From positions 10,499,172 to 10,563,171 of the forward strand of contig CM052354.1 of the NCBI GenBank assembly GCA_028551475.1: a DNA stretch of 64,000 nucleotides, given 5' to 3'. This document shows, in pieces, positions 36,796 to 50,318 of this stretch. The notes below the pieces were generated by a model. It was not told where the DNA came from, searched no databases, and worked only from the letters and a program-made list of their open reading frames with translations. The DNA comes from Casuarina equisetifolia. Taxonomy: Eukaryota; Streptophyta; Magnoliopsida; Fagales; Casuarinaceae. The position numbers and the translations under genes were made by a program. Within the stretch, counting starts at the first letter, position 1; each line of letters opens with the position of its first letter.

Positions 36796-37361
36796 TTCCA
36801 GAGCAACGATGTCAGTGATCGAGTTCTTCAATTGAGCAAGCAAGCATGCTACAACGAAGATATACGTACAGCTGAGATTGAGATAACTCTGTTTCTTAAA
36901 CAAGAATATAAAGTGTGTGGTCCTAAGTCACCGTCAAGTTAGGTGTGTTGTGTCCTTCGAATTAAAATTCAGCTAACAGGATTTGTACAATAATTTTCAG
37001 ATCTAATACAAAAAGAAGAATCAAACAATGTCATACTCAAACAGCTTTCTAATAGAATCATCGTTTAGCAAATACGATATGAACAGATGAATCAATATCT
37101 GGAATAATAGCTATTAACTCCGAGACAGAAGTAATCAAACTAAAATCACAAGCAAACAGAGCAAGTTCTACGTGAATCACAACACAGTATAGGATCTATC
37201 TCAATAAAAGAACAACAGCTATTGTAAATAATGCTTACAACGCTGCAGAGAGCTTTCAAAAACAGATCGTGAAGAACAGAGTTTGAGAAATCGAAAAGTA
37301 TATCTTTTTTCCTCTCATATTCTGTTACTTTCACTTGCAGACTCCTCCTCTATTTATGGGA
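36796..37361 (-). promoter_or_regulatory. SCPL51 promoter and leader with probable 5'UTR intron
   Basis: On the minus strand CCATAAATAGAGG puts a TATA box at 37351-37357, so transcription should start near 37325. A good donor GTT|GTAAGC lies at 37239/37238, suggesting a short noncoding first exon (about 37325-37239). Its intron would end at one of the AG sites just upstream of the ATG at 36795. The acceptor was not settled. Confidence 0.6.
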
Positions 37362-40300
37362 ACGCTGGTTTGGATGCTCCGCTGAGCATGGTGTCAATTT
37401 CCACAATCAAAAGCTACAGACTTTACCGTTACTTCAGTAAGGAGACGGGTCGGGGCACTGTTTTTCGCCGTCTAAGTTACGTTTTGATATTTGCCTTGCT
37501 CTTCTAAGTCACGGGTCTGGGTAGCTTTTCTTTTCCAAAACTTAACACGACGACTTTTGCTGTAGTGTTGTCAAGTCGAATACTTAACTCGAGTACTTAC
37601 GTCGGGGCGTCAAAGAGTGAAGAAGGTGGGAGCGGCCGTTGGCGGGGTTGCATAAAAAAGTAAAAATAAGAAAAAGTCATATAACCTTACAATCTTGTAA
37701 AAAGTTACTTAGTAGTCAAGTTTTGTAAGTACTAAATTTCTTTATTCTTATGTAATGTTACCTAATTATTATTAAATTCTCTAATTAAATAGTGTTTTTC
37801 ATTAAATTCGTAACATTCTTTTCTATCTAAATTTATATTTTTATTAATTTAACTGTTTTTGACAGTTTGAGTTTCTTGTCTACCCATTTGGAGTTTTTAA
37901 CTCAAAAAATTAAAGTAAACAAGCAATTCATAAGCATTAAGATCAACTAATTTTTAATTGATGTAATCATGCATGCCATTACTTTATACTTTCCAATGAA
38001 GTTTTTACACTATGAAAACTTACCATCTAGCAAAAACTTACCTTGTTAGCAGGAGTAATCAAGTCTTATAAGTAGGGAGATTTTTCTTGTTCTTATCTAG
38101 CATTTAATAAATATTATTAACCTTGCTTATTATTGAACTTGTAATATTTTCTTTTATCCAAATCCACGTTCTTCTTGATATGAACTCTATGGTTATCAAT
38201 AAGCAATAGTTATGTTTTATTGTTCCGGATTAAAAACTACTTTCCTAATAAGAAACAAATAACGAGTCTTACGTAATAGATAAGGTAAGTAGGTTACATT
38301 TGATAATGGGTTAAAAAGATTGAAGTTTGTTGTGGCTCCACTTATCGTGTTGCACTATTTTCAATAAACCAAAAAAATTCCAAAAAATGTGCTTCCAGCA
38401 AGTTATCGTTTCCAACAAGTTATCTCACCTTGGTAGTTGTAGAAAAATGCTTCTCACTAAATGTGGGTAGTTGCAGCAGTATAAAAATAGGATAGCAAGT
38501 ACTTATCTTTTCATCTTTTTCATCCTCGGCAGTGATAGATCGAGATAAAGCAACCCAGAAAGGGAATAAGGGTGTACCTCTCCCCTGTCAGGGTCAGGAC
38601 TAAAGAAGAGCTGAAAAAGAAAAAGAAAACATACCACAAGCAGTGGTCAGTCGATGTCAGAATGCAGAGTACGCAAGGGAAGTCACAGCAGAACAGAGGG
38701 GGTGTTATTTTTAGAAGGAAATAACACAAGAAAACAAGTGAGTTAACGCAACGGCATTTATGACATGACATGGAACTTTCACTTCTAGTCCATGTGATTG
38801 TAGAAGTTTTGAGAGGACACATGAAAGCAAATTATGATGACGTCGTTATTGCTTTTTAGGGTATAAGACACGGCATAGAATGCGTAGGTCACCATGTATA
38901 CCTGAACCTACGAGTTAGAGAAAAATGATATAAGGTAATGCAAGTGACAACATAACTTTTTCCAAGAGTCTAAAAGTTTGGGTATAAATAGAACTATGCC
39001 ATGAAACGCCCAGAACTACTTGCTTGCCCCTGAAATACATATGACATTAAAGCAAGCAAAACTTACTACATCTTAGGTAAACCTTGAGGTTTCCCTGTCT
39101 AATTCAATTATTGGGAGTACTTACTATATTATATGAGTGTTTGAAGTAGTGGATCGAATTAGTACAATATGTTAATTGGAAAAAATACTTAGAAATGGTA
39201 CAATATCTCGAGGGCTTTGATTGTCTCACGCACTATGAATGCGGGATGCTGACTTACTGAATGATCAAATTGTCCATTGTGAATATGCACCGTCCTCCAT
39301 GGGGAATGAAAGAAATTCAACGGGAAGTGTGATTTTTTGACACGGCCTGTTCAAGTAGCATTGATGGCGGGGGTGGCTGTAGATAATGGTTTTGCAAAAT
39401 GGAAAGCTTCTAACCTTAGTAAGGATGTACAGGTTTCTTTTCTTCCCTTTTTTTAGTTCTAAGAAAACAAGAACATTAGAATAGTGATTTGTTAGCTAAC
39501 GAGCCTTTTATTTTATTTTATATATATAATCTTTTTAAACTTTCTTTTATATATACACACTCAACTTACACACTGAGTATTAATTTAAAATTAAGAAGTC
39601 TAGTCTATTAGCTTATCATAAGCTTTAGTATACTAGAAAGGCCCTATTGTTTCATATTTGTATTATGAGTTGTACGTCTATAAATAAGATTGAATTGATT
39701 AATTAAATCAAGTTAAAAAACATTTCAGCCCTCAAACTCTCTCTTCCTTTCTTTACAAATATTATTTCACAAGATGAGCCATTATAATGTTGCATATAGG
39801 TGTGCAAAATGAAAGTACATGTGAGGAAATAACATTGTATGAAGAATTTACCATGAGTTCATTGCAACATGCTCTTCCAAAATGTACAGGAAACTGCTTA
39901 TGGATGGAAATTATTAGGAGCTAGACAATTAGCATATACTAAGACTCTATTGCACATACTTTTTGGATCTTGGGTTTGTAAGTAATCGTGATCACTAACT
40001 TTTTCTAAACGATAACTATACAGACGAGCAATGGGAAGTCAAATACACAGTAAAGAAAAGTGGGTGGTGTCGACCACTTCAAGTTTGGAGGGAGACCATC
40101 TAAGGATGGGGTTGATTAGCACCAAATAATACACCTCCAATCCGGATAAAAAAAAGTAGACATCATTTATGAGAGGAGTGGACGGTTTAGTGGATCAGTG
40201 GTGAAGTTTGCATATATCAACTCTGCCATTAGCTAACAAAAGGAGTCTGTTCAGTAATGTGAACCATGATGAGTGATTTGGCCAAAAGCCATAGGAGCTA

Positions 40301-43300
40301 TTGGAGTAACTTCACACATGTTTCCTTATGAGTACTGGCTTAAACCAGGCCAAAAACGATATTTGTAATCTTTACGGGGTTTATTGTTATTGTAGTCCAC
40401 AAAGTTCAAATTTAATCAATTTCTTCCAGAAAGTGTTGATTTGTTTGAACATGCTTGTTCCATCCAAATCTCGTCATATCAGGTAGAATGCCCATAAATA
40501 AGAAAGAAAGTTTTAGGAAAAGTTTTATAGAAAAATAGTATTAAAAGAAGGTTGGGCAAAAATTCAGCACCATCCACATCAACACAGCTACAGATAATGA
40601 CAATTGGATAATGGATCCCCCATTATGAGTACACCCATATATCCATGTTTTCGATCACCAGATCCACCACCACCTCCCATATCTCTTCTCCACCTCTACT
40701 TCTTGCTCCTGGTTGTCCTTTTCCGTTACTTGGTTTTTGCAGTCTAGCTCCTTGTCCTATCTAAGCAACTTGTCTCCGTTAATGGCTCCTCTCCTTGTTG
40801 GACTTATCAAAGTCTTCCATTCTCCGCCAACGAGAGCAACATGGTTTCCAATGGAATATTATATCACCATCCTCTTTTCTTCCGTCTAAAACCCACTAGT
40901 CCTCTACGAAAACGACCGAAAGCTTTAACCCTAAGATCAAGTTTGGCTTGGTTTGCCTATGACGAAGCTGTCACCGACTAGCATCTCTTAAGATGTTTTC
41001 TCCGCCAGACGGTGATATTAAGGCCTTTGATGGTGGCAAATGAATCTGCACCCAGTAGCTGTAAGCGAGCTTATCGAGGCATCAAGCCATTGAACCTTGG
41101 AAACAATGATTAGGGCCAACGAATCTACCACAACTATGGAATTCAAAATTTAGTTTAATAAGGTTTTGAGTCATTGTTGGGAATCTAATAGGCCCTCAGT
41201 TTAGGTTTTGATATAACATATTACATTTTTATTTATTTTTTACTTAGAAAAGAATCTTAACCATTTTTTTATATCAGACTTATAATCATCTTATACTCTT
41301 TAGCTTAATTTTTTGTGCTTGGACTAGTATTACATCCCTAACTTAAGATTTTCGCACGATTTAATTTGGAATTTGGGGATGTCTAATCTTATTAATATTG
41401 ATTGAACTTTTAACTACTAAAAAGTAGTAAGATATACATAATCATATCAACTAGACTTCAAAATGAATAAGATGAAATGATAAAATATCACTTGCCAAAG
41501 CTTTGAAAACTAATTTACTATGTGTAAGATGAAAGTTTTATATTGAAAGTATAATTTTTTATAATAAAACTTAAATAAAAAAATGTTTGTTTAATTTTCT
41601 ATCTAACTTTTGGGTTGAATTAATATCTTTTAACTTATACTAAAATTTCAATTTTCTATGATTATGTCTTTCTAATTAAAAATTATAGTTAAGAAAAAAA
41701 GCCCATCATATCTTGGTTGTGGATGCATGATTGTGAGTTTTCATTACCTAGTCTTCTATTTCTATGGACATGAGATCTATGGCATGGGGTCTACGGTTAG
41801 TTTAAGCTATGGATCTCTGGCCATAGTTTCTCACACTTCCATTCCTTTTCGCTATATGGAAGTTTAATTGATGGTTCTAATTAAACATAATCATGATAAT
41901 TTCGTTTTTAAGTTAATACAAAATTATACTGAGTGAGACAACGTAAAAGTGTTGGATGGCTAATTTGTTCAAAATTTTGTTAGAGATCTACATATAGTAT
42001 GACAATTAGAAGAGCTAAGCTTAATATTCTCAAACACTTTGTAAGAAGACGGGACTTTCCAAGCCTTTCTTATATTACTAATGGGAGTGGCTTCCAAGGC
42101 GCTTAACGATTGAGGTCACATATGCGGACACACTAGGCGCTAATAAAGACAAGGAAAGCAAGGCTTCCACAGGAAAGTTACTCTCAAGACTTTTTTGGTG
42201 GACTTTTTGGACCTCCAGGCCATTTTGTCGGTTGGACAACATAGCCTTAGCAAGAAACCAAAATATTTTTCCTAAAGCATCAATGAACTTCCCGCTCCCC
42301 CATCTTTTGGTTCAAAAGTATAAAATTTAATTAAAAAATTGACTCATAAATAATTTTTTTTATTATTTTTTATTTTATATTTAGATATCATCAAGAATCG
42401 GAACCTTTTGGTGTAGGACTTTAATTCTTAAAACTCCTAATATATTAAACATATTTAAAGAATTCAAGCTGAAAGAGAATTAAGATAGATCAATATAAGT
42501 TTTGATATCATATTAAAAAGTTAAATATTTAATAAAAAAGTTAATTTATAAGTAAAAAATAATATATTTATACGTAAACATTTCTCAACATTAACATCTT
42601 TTAAATGTAAAACTATCATTCTTAACACCGTTATACTAATCTAACCATGCCCCTTAAACCACGCTGTTACACTTTTACGATTTATGTTTGGAATCAAACA
42701 AATGTAGGTTCTTCGATCAAAATCAAGCTCATATGATGTGACATTACCGTGACCCAGCTATGCAAAAGATTCTTGTGGTTTGGCTGCCAAAGACAAAGGA
42801 ACAATTTTCCACAATAGCTGTCACTTTGATTTTTGGACCTAGTTGTTCACCTTTGCCAGGTGAATAAAGGTGTACCACATGCTTGGTCGAATTAATAAAC
42901 AAACAAGAACACGAAAGTATCCATTATCTCTGTCGTTTACTTCATGGGTTTGCAATTTTCTTTTCCTTGGGTTCGAAGCTTTCAATCAAGCACAGTAAAA
43001 TAAGGGCCGACAGGTTGCAAAAAGTCTCAATTCAAGGTGTGGTTTGTTTGGAATCCGCCAGTAGTTAATGCATTGGCCAGCATGGTGTTGCCGCTCTGCC
43101 TGGGCTTCAGCAGTGAGCCCGGTGGTATCCAACCAGAGTTCGTTGTGTTGCTGTCAGGATGGGTCTGAACCAAAGAGTTTGAGATACATGGAAACATGAT
43201 TTCAAAGCTTCAACCTTTCTAATTGCGAGCTTTAGGCAAATATAGTCCTTTCTCTCACAAAGGAGTCCATTAAACACTAGTTGTACTTGTATTGACGTCA

Positions 43301-44410
43301 AATATTGTTACATGCCTAGAATTTGAATTAGGATTTCCTTTAATTTAGTTATTTATGTAGTAGGAAATGCGGCCAATGACTTTATTGTAGATCTATATTA
43401 CCTTCAAAATGTTGATTGATGAAGATCTCAATTTCTTTTAGAAGGATATGCAAATGTCAAATGGAAGATGATTTCATTATTTCGTGGAATGATTTACTAG
43501 TGCTAGGGTTGGTAAAGATATGGGCGTTTAGGGTCATGGTCATCTTTCCTTAGTTGTTATTTCCCTCTTTATGTTTTTCTTTAATTGTATTTGTTTTAAT
43601 TAAATTCTTTTTTTTACATTTTGTAAAGCCTATTAAAAGGCTATAGTTTTTAATAAAAAAGGATAAAGAAGAAGTTATCTAAATAGTTTGCTTTATGTTT
43701 TTGTTTCTTGATTCTCTTGGTAAAACAAGAGATTATGACAAATACTACTACGAACAACCATGCTCATAACAAATATTGTTAAATATCTCTTTTGTTGTTC
43801 TCAATGTTTTGGGGCTTATGAAAAAATAGTGAAAAATTAGTTACTTGTAAAATCAATAACGAATAACAGGTTTAATGTAATTAAAAAAAAAATTGGCCAT
43901 GCCTTTTGAGAAGCGTAAACGGTTTTGCATCTCTCTTATTTTAATGAAAAGTATGTGGATTTATTTTTCGAAAAATACTTAGAAAAGCATGTGATATATA
44001 TGTGTTTGTGTGTGTGAGTGCTTATATTCATAATAATCTTTTGAAGTTAAATGTTAAAAATAAAGAAATGATTTAGATGTCTATTAAGAGGTTAAGTTAC
44101 GTGTTTCATTTTTTATTTTCAAAAACAACTAAATAATTATATACAAAAAAATAATTAAATTACTTTATTTTTCATTTTCAAAATCTCTCTCTCTCTCTCC
44201 CCCTCCCCCCCCCCCCAAAAAAAAAAAACTCACAAAAAAAAAATATCAAGAAATGACAAATATAAAATCAAAAGTAAAAGTGATTTCTCCTTACTTTGTT
44301 TATAAATTATACATTTAAGATGTTTTTACACTTTCTCGTATTCCTAATAGTATCTAAGACGACCTAGCAAATTCTTTAAGGATTGTGGATCCTAATAGTA
44401 GAAATTAATG
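37362..44410. other. Long intergenic stretch, no gene recognised
   Basis: Seven kilobases of AT-rich sequence. 39000-39130 has TATAAATAGAAC and a GC-richer start-like segment that could be an LTR fragment, but no partner repeat was found. 40600-41100 has pyrimidine-rich, weakly coding-like plus-strand text with stops, perhaps a decayed exon of an unknown gene. 44184-44228 is a CT/poly-C/poly-A run. Open frames are short and shadow-like. Confidence 0.45.
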
Positions 44411-44414
44411 GTTG

Positions 44415-44455
44415 GAGACTTTTGTTTTTTTGTTTTTTTGTTTTTTTGTTTTTAT
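44415..44455. repeat. Microsatellite (GTTTTTTT)n
   Basis: About four units of G followed by seven T. Confidence 0.9.
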
Positions 44456-45098
44456 GTGAAAAAGTAAGTTTGTGTTAGTAGAATCTAGTGTATTGAGGTA
44501 CTAGATATGAGGAAACAAGAAAATATATGCATACAAATGACAAGAGATTATTGTCCAAGATTCTCTACCACTAGCATAGATTCACACATTAAAAACTTCA
44601 AGATTTTCTACCAATCAATAGATGTACTATTATTTACTATTATTTATTGTATTGGTTAGAAATTGTTCATAAAAGGAAAGTATGGTTGTGTTTTGTAACA
44701 AGGAATGAAATTATCTCGAAAGTATATTTTCCTTTTATATGATATTGTAACAGGGCCAGTTGGCCTTGTGATAATGACAATTTTTCTTCCTTTCCTTTTA
44801 TCATTTTATTTCTATTTTATTTCTTCATTTCCTCTTTTATTTCTTCATTTTTTCTTTTGTTCCCACTATCTTGTTTATGCTGGAATTCTAATATTCACTA
44901 GCAAGCATCTAATCATATTTTTCAACAAGAGGCATATAGACATATTTTAGTATTACAAAAGTTGTAAAAAAAAATGAATGTTGAAAGCTTTCAAATCTTA
45001 CTCAAAATAACATTTTCTTGTAAGAATTTTACATTTTGAGACATTGAAACTCTTTTTTATACAATTTTCCTTAGTTTTTGTTAACAAGCTTGGAATGT

Positions 45099-45325
45099 TA
45101 GTTGTTTTGCTCTACAAGCATATTTTATTATGTTTAGTCCATATATAGTAAATATAAGATTAAAAGATATCTTAAAAAGTTTAGTAGTTAAATCTCTTTA
45201 TTTAGTTGCTTTGATCTGAAAGTGTCTTTTATTGCGTTTAGTTCATATATAATAAATATAAGTTAAAAAGGATATTTTAAGAAGTTTAGCATTCAAATCC
45301 CCCTTTTTCAATTGCTTTGATCATT
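45099..45325. repeat. Tandem pair of about 110-bp units
   Basis: Both units carry TTTAGTyCATATATArTAAATATAAG and then AAGTTTAGyA followed by CAAATCyC or AAATCTC. A third, partial relative lies near 50080-50150. The surrounding 44940-45060 segment also resembles 49950-50080, so a larger stretch is duplicated at these two places. Confidence 0.7.
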
Positions 45326-45329
45326 CATT

Positions 45330-46608
45330 CATTAGAGTATTTCATTCTATCTTCTAATATAAAAACAAATTCCATTTTGAGTGAAAATAATCTTCTAAAT
45401 CATCTTTGTCCATGTACATTTAAAAAAGAGATGACTTTTATTTTTTATATGAAATTGACAAACATCACAATTTATATTAACCAAAGTGGGTCATCATACA
45501 ATTTATTATACTTTAGAAAATCTATTTCAACAAACTAATCATCTAATAAATTATATTTGTTAATATTATTAGTTTAAATTAGATCATACCAATCCATTTT
45601 TTATCAACTAGTTAAAGATTGTTGTAAATTTCTTTGTAACAATAGGTAGACCTAGAGAGAATAGGGTAAGGTAAGCCTTAGTTTAAAGAGGCATTTCCAG
45701 CTCTATATCATAAAACCTTTTATATCAAGTTGTATTATTGGAATTTTATTTTATTTTTGTGCATTTTGTACTATGAATTCATTTATTCCATAATGAAAAG
45801 TGTGGAAGGTTAATGAGATTCTACAAGATACATCTCAAACAAACTTTATTCCAAAGTTTGAGTTTGGTAGCCCTAATTCTCCTTCTTTCTTTAGTAAGCT
45901 AATTGTTTGTCAAGCTACTTTGTAGGATTCAAATTGTATTGCTTTCTAGAAATTTATATTGACATGAATCTATTTACATCAACACTAATCATCAATCAAA
46001 TTATAGCTTTTTCGATCTTGCATTTGTATTCTTTATTCTTTTATTTTCATTGGTTTGGCCTACTATTTTTCTCTTCGGTAGAGTTCATAATTTGCCTAAG
46101 TTACCAATCATTTTCTCTATTATGATTGATTGTTTTGGTAGATAATTATAGGCTTATATCTACACCCAAGTGTTCCTTTATTTTACAATGCATGTAACAT
46201 GTAAGGGAAGCTTTTTGGGTATCAATGGAACTTTGCTTTTAGTTTCCTGTGCTTCTCTCCTTTCTCATGGACCGTCTAGGTTCCTTTTTTATTCCAATGC
46301 TACCTACTATGGCCTAGAACCATTCTCCTCTCCATTAGTACCAATTACCCCTAATCAGGATGGTAACATAGGGAGTGAAGAATTGCCTAGTGCATAAATG
46401 GAGGAATTGCATGATTTGAAGGGATTCATTTCACGTCTTTTTTCCATATCTTAATCAATGTTTGAATGTTGCCACTACTAAGAGAAATGGTTAGTTAATG
46501 TCCAATGGTTTTGTAAAAATAACTTAGTTCAAAATGTGTTACGCTTAGAAAGATTAGGTTAACTTTATATCAAAAGATACAAAGAGCACCTTGTTAGGGT
46601 ACTATGCT

Positions 46609-46644
<36 letters not shown>

Positions 46645-46680
46645 TTTTTTTTTTTTAAAAAAAAAACTTGTCAAGGTATT
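45330..46680. other. Intergenic; repeat-like, with (TTTC)n at 46606-46645
   Basis: 45650-46160 reads like leader/LTR-type sequence (TATATCATAAAACCTTTTATATC and a T-rich run), but no matching second LTR was seen. A 75-codon frame at 46170-46397 has no recognisable domain. The TTTC tract ends in poly-T then poly-A. Confidence 0.4.
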
Positions 46681-47194
46681 AGTTAGACATATTTTATAGT
46701 GGTATTAATGAGACATTTGAGTTCAACTTTAGTGTTGACACGTGCAATTGTGTGCCAATTGTGAAAATGCCATAAAAGGGTATTAGTGAGTAAGATGCAA
46801 AATCTACTAGTGGTTGTTGACTTGTCCCTGATGACTTTGTAAGTTAGTTTGGTGCTAAATCCACTGATATGAATGAAAAGCCATATGATATTCAATTATA
46901 TAAAAATCTTTAAGGTGTTTAAAAGTTTTATCCAATCCCCAATAAAAGGCTTGAAGTAATGATTTGTCATAATTCAATGGTCCTAGTTTGTGTTGGCCTT
47001 TTCATTGGGATTAGTGATGTCAATGAAGAATATTCATTAGGATTCCTATAACTTGGAATTCCTTCATATGGACCACCATCACAACAAATAAAATAAAATG
47101 TAAATTAACTACAAGTGCTTTTAGTTGTGATAGACATAAGAAACAAAATAATTAAAACAATAATAAAGCTTATTCTTTATTATGAATATGGGTA

Positions 47195-47547
47195 TAACAT
47201 GTTAAAGATGGATGTTGTCCTATATTAGAAGTGTGAAGATGGGTTCTTGAGCTTATAAATGATGAGATTTTCTCACATAATGCCTTAAGGTTTTGAGATA
47301 GGTCTTCACACTCTAACATGATATCAAAACTAAGGATATGCCTCCATTTCGTAATCTCTTATGCCCCAAAGTTAGGATTCAGTCCACTTGTAATGTTTGT
47401 ATCAACATATAAATGATGGGAAATATTAAAAATAGGTGTTGTCTCACAATGGAAGCGTGGTAATGGGTCCTTAAGCTTATAAGTAATGAGATTTCCCTAC
47501 CTAATGCCTTAAGGTTTTGAGATAAGCTTTTAAACTCTAACATAACA
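47195..47547 (+). mobile_element. TRIM 2, nested in the gypsy relic
   Basis: Two 119-bp direct repeats (47200-47318 and 47424-47542) share ATGCCTTAAGGTTTTGAGATA and end CTCTAACA. The left begins TGTTAAAG; the right begins TATTAAAA, a mutated start. TGATATCAAAAC at 47319 is a degenerate initiator-Met primer site. The target duplication TAACA is perfect (47195-47199 and 47543-47547). The other gypsy copy has CTATGACATACC at the matching place with no insert. The family differs from TRIM 1. Confidence 0.93.
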
Positions 47548-48682
47548 TACCAATTTAAAGGGGTTCATTCTTTTTGTAATAATGTAAAGAGGTTTATAGT
47601 TGAATATTTGAATCCTCTTAGTTGGCTCACATGTGTTTCGAGGACAAGAGAAAGAGCTTTATTATGCTTTTCTACAAGTGTTTTGGCCATGGGGGACAAG
47701 TATTTCAACTTTTCTTCCTTTTGCCATCCATGTATGATAACTAGACTTAAAGTATAATCACACACTTGAATGTACTTGAGGTGTTTTATAGGTTACAAGC
47801 CTAAAGAGTGAAAACAATAGATGGCATGGGTTAAGTATTGTTGGAATACCAGCGAGCATGCGCCAACCAATAAGATGCCATATAAAAATTTGTTCAATCG
47901 GCCTTCACCCACATTTCTTTCTTGTATACTAGGGTTTATTATGGTTGACTAAGAGTTATAGGATCAAGACCAAGATTTTAAAGAATTGTAAATTCAATTT
48001 CAAGATGTCCAAGAGTATATGAAAGGGTTCTACGATCGTAAGCATGTTAAAGTCTAGTTTCAAGTAGGGGAAACATTTTCTTGTGGCTTCAACCTTATTG
48101 GCAAACTTCCTTAGCTCTTTACTAATTGCAAAAGATTTCACCTAAGTTCTATGGTCCTTATGAAACTATAAAGAAGGTTGGCCTAGTAGCCTACAAGCTA
48201 AAATTGCCTAAGGAGTCCAAAATACATTTGGTCTTTTACATTGCTAGGGTTATTGAAGTTGACTAAGTTAAGCGATGCTTTATCCCCTATTCCTTAATCC
48301 ATTATTGATAGAATGCTGTGCAAGAAAAAAGCCAGGGTCCTCGTTCACTGGAAGGGATTAACACCAATAGATGCCAAGACCTTGGACAATAGTTTTCAAA
48401 ACTAAACCATGAGGACAAGGATTATGTTGAGGGAGGAGGAGTGTTACATCTACATGATGTTGGTGGTGAGAAAGGAAAGTCATAATTGTACCAAAGGGGA
48501 AGTCAAATATTATGTTTACATGATTGTGGTTCTAAGGAAGGGGAAGCATTATAACTACATGAGAAGGAAGGTCAAGCATCATCTATGAAGATGTAAGGTA
48601 ATGGGAAAGGGCTATGTAGAATTGCCATCTAAGCCAAAGCAGCAATTGGCTAAAGCCATCCAACTACGGAGCTTATTAGCAA

Positions 48683-49612
48683 GCATGTGTTGTAGCAAGA
48701 ATGTTAGTGTTATGTTCTAATTAATTTTGAATTAATTATCAAATAGTCTTTTCATCAAGTTTAAGAAATTGTTTTGGATGTTGACTAAACAAAAAATAAA
48801 TGAACAAATATAAAACCATATAAGAGAATACATAAATTTATGTGGTTGGGTTAGTAATTGCCTACAACCATGGGTAAAGTTAGAAGAAATTTCTTTCACT
48901 ACTTGCAATTGAGAGTATATTTTTTTTATTTTTTTTCCATAAAAATTATTCACCAAATACACTCTTCGAACATTCCTTTATGAATGTAAGAAAGTGTACA
49001 AGAGTTAAAAAAGAATAGCTTATAGATTTCATTCTTTTCTTCACTGTTCTACACACATTACAAACCAATATGCACTACATTGAAAATTGCATTGCACTTT
49101 ACATTCAAATCTATATAAATTTGGCTACACAAACTCTCTTTCTTGGTGTTTTTCTCTCACTTTGCCTACGCACATATCACACCAATTTGCACCACATTGA
49201 AAACTGCACTGAACTGCACTCTGCATTTAAATTTACACAAATTAGGCTACAAAAACTCTCTTTCTTGGTGTTTTTCTCTCACATTGCCTATTCTCTTTTC
49301 TCTTTACCTTTTTATGTTTTTTAATTATAAGATTACCATCTAAGAAAAGACTCTCACACCCTCCCACCAATTGTGATGATGGAAGAGAGACTTAAGGAGT
49401 AGGAAAATCTAGAGATGTAGGCTTTCTTTATTGAAATCACATGTGTAACAACTCACTATTTGATGATAGCATGAGGTGTTAGTGGTTAAGAAAAAAACTC
49501 CTCACATGTCTCTTGGTAATAGGTAAGAGGGTTAAGTAGATCTAATAGTAGTTCCTACACTAAATACCAAGAGAGAGAGAATATAAATTACAAGCCACAT
49601 TTGAACAGCATG
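48683..49612 (+). mobile_element. Solo LTR nested in the gypsy LTR
   Basis: 920 bp from TGTTGTAGCAAG (48688) to TTTGAACA (49607), flanked by the perfect duplication GCATG (48683-48687 and 49608-49612). On both sides the host gypsy LTR reads through (AGCAA|GCATG and GCATG|GAATATCATG), as in gypsy copy 2. No interior or second LTR is present, so it is a solo LTR, the usual product of LTR-LTR recombination. The superfamily is unknown. Confidence 0.88.
49060..49290. repeat. Tandem duplication inside the solo LTR
   Basis: Two units of about 115 bp share CACATTGAAAACTGCA-type text, an AAATTTACACAAATT-type run and AACTCTCTTTCTTGGTGTTT followed by TTCTCTCAC. It may include the LTR's transcribed region. 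Confidence 0.8.
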
Positions 49613-49859
49613 GAATATCATGCTTAGCTTAGATTGTGTTAGGTCAAAGTATGTACCAAGATATTTCCTATGTTATTTAGGTTGGGTATTTTGTATAAGG
49701 GATGTGATGTGACCTTGCATGCTATAAGGAGTTGGTTATATTAGGAACAAGAGAGAAGGACTGGCATTAGGTATTTTGTATCCCTAAACTTTGAGGTAGG
49801 TTATCCCTTCCAATGAAATTAGCTCTAACTTTACTAAAAATTCATCCTAATTTATAGGA

Positions 49860-50152
49860 TAGTTCTTCTTCATCTTCGTTTTTCTTTAAAAAAGATAAGT
49901 TTGCATTAATAGAATTTAATGTACATGAATATAAGGGCAATATCTCAATATTACAAAAGTTATAAAAAATAGAAGTTAGAAGCTTTCAAATTTTATTTAA
50001 AATGACATTTTTTTGAAAATCTTTATATTTGAAAACAAAAAAGCTATTCTTCATATAGTTTTCCTTGCTTTTATCAAAATAATTAAGGTATTAGTTGTCT
50101 TGCTCTAAAAATATCTTCTATTGCATTTAACTCATATTTTTGTTTTCTTCCA
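49860..50152. other. AT-rich segment related to 44470-45140
   Basis: It shares AGTTTGyrTTArTAGAATyTA, ATATTACAAAAGTTrTAAAAAA and AAAGCTTTCAAATyTTA with the earlier segment. No gene. Confidence 0.5.
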
Positions 50153-50318
50153 TGTTTTTTGAAGAACAGCTCTTGAATCAGACTATTACGAGTCCAGTTT
50201 CAGCCGCATATAACACAGAGCAACCCTTTTTTCAATGTTTTTTGAAGACCGACTTTTGAATCAGCCTATTACGAGTCCGGTTTCAGCCGCACATGACACA
50301 AGTCAACCTTTTTTTCAA
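50153..50318. repeat. 83-bp tandem duplication
   Basis: Units 50153-50235 and 50236-50318 both contain TGTTTTTTGAAGA, CTATTACGAGTCC and GTTTCAGCCGCA. They lie about 770 bases downstream of the GDSL gene's stop. Confidence 0.88.

Larger units (their letters stand above)
46690..49855 (+). mobile_element. Ty3/gypsy 3' relic, copy 1 (carries nested insertions)
   Basis: Decayed plus-strand pol end. Integrase-like MAWVKYCWNTSEHAPTNKMPYK lies at about 47825-47890 in two pieces, followed by YDRKHVKVxFxVGE-like and LPKESKIHLVFYIARV-like text (48020-48260). A purine tract GAGGGAGGAGGAG comes before the LTR start TGTTACATCTACATGATG at 48442. The LTR is interrupted at 48687 and resumes at 49608 up to about 49855. 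The same relic occurs at 58460-60160. A TRIM (47195-47547) and a solo LTR (48683-49612) are nested in it. No intact frame survives. Confidence 0.8.

Noticed and set aside
38520-38822. 100-codon minus-strand ORF
   Set aside because: Cys- and Phe-rich reading of pyrimidine-rich DNA; no supporting features.
46170-46397. 75-codon plus-strand ORF as a gene
   Set aside because: No domain, no promoter or splice context, and it lies in repeat-derived DNA.
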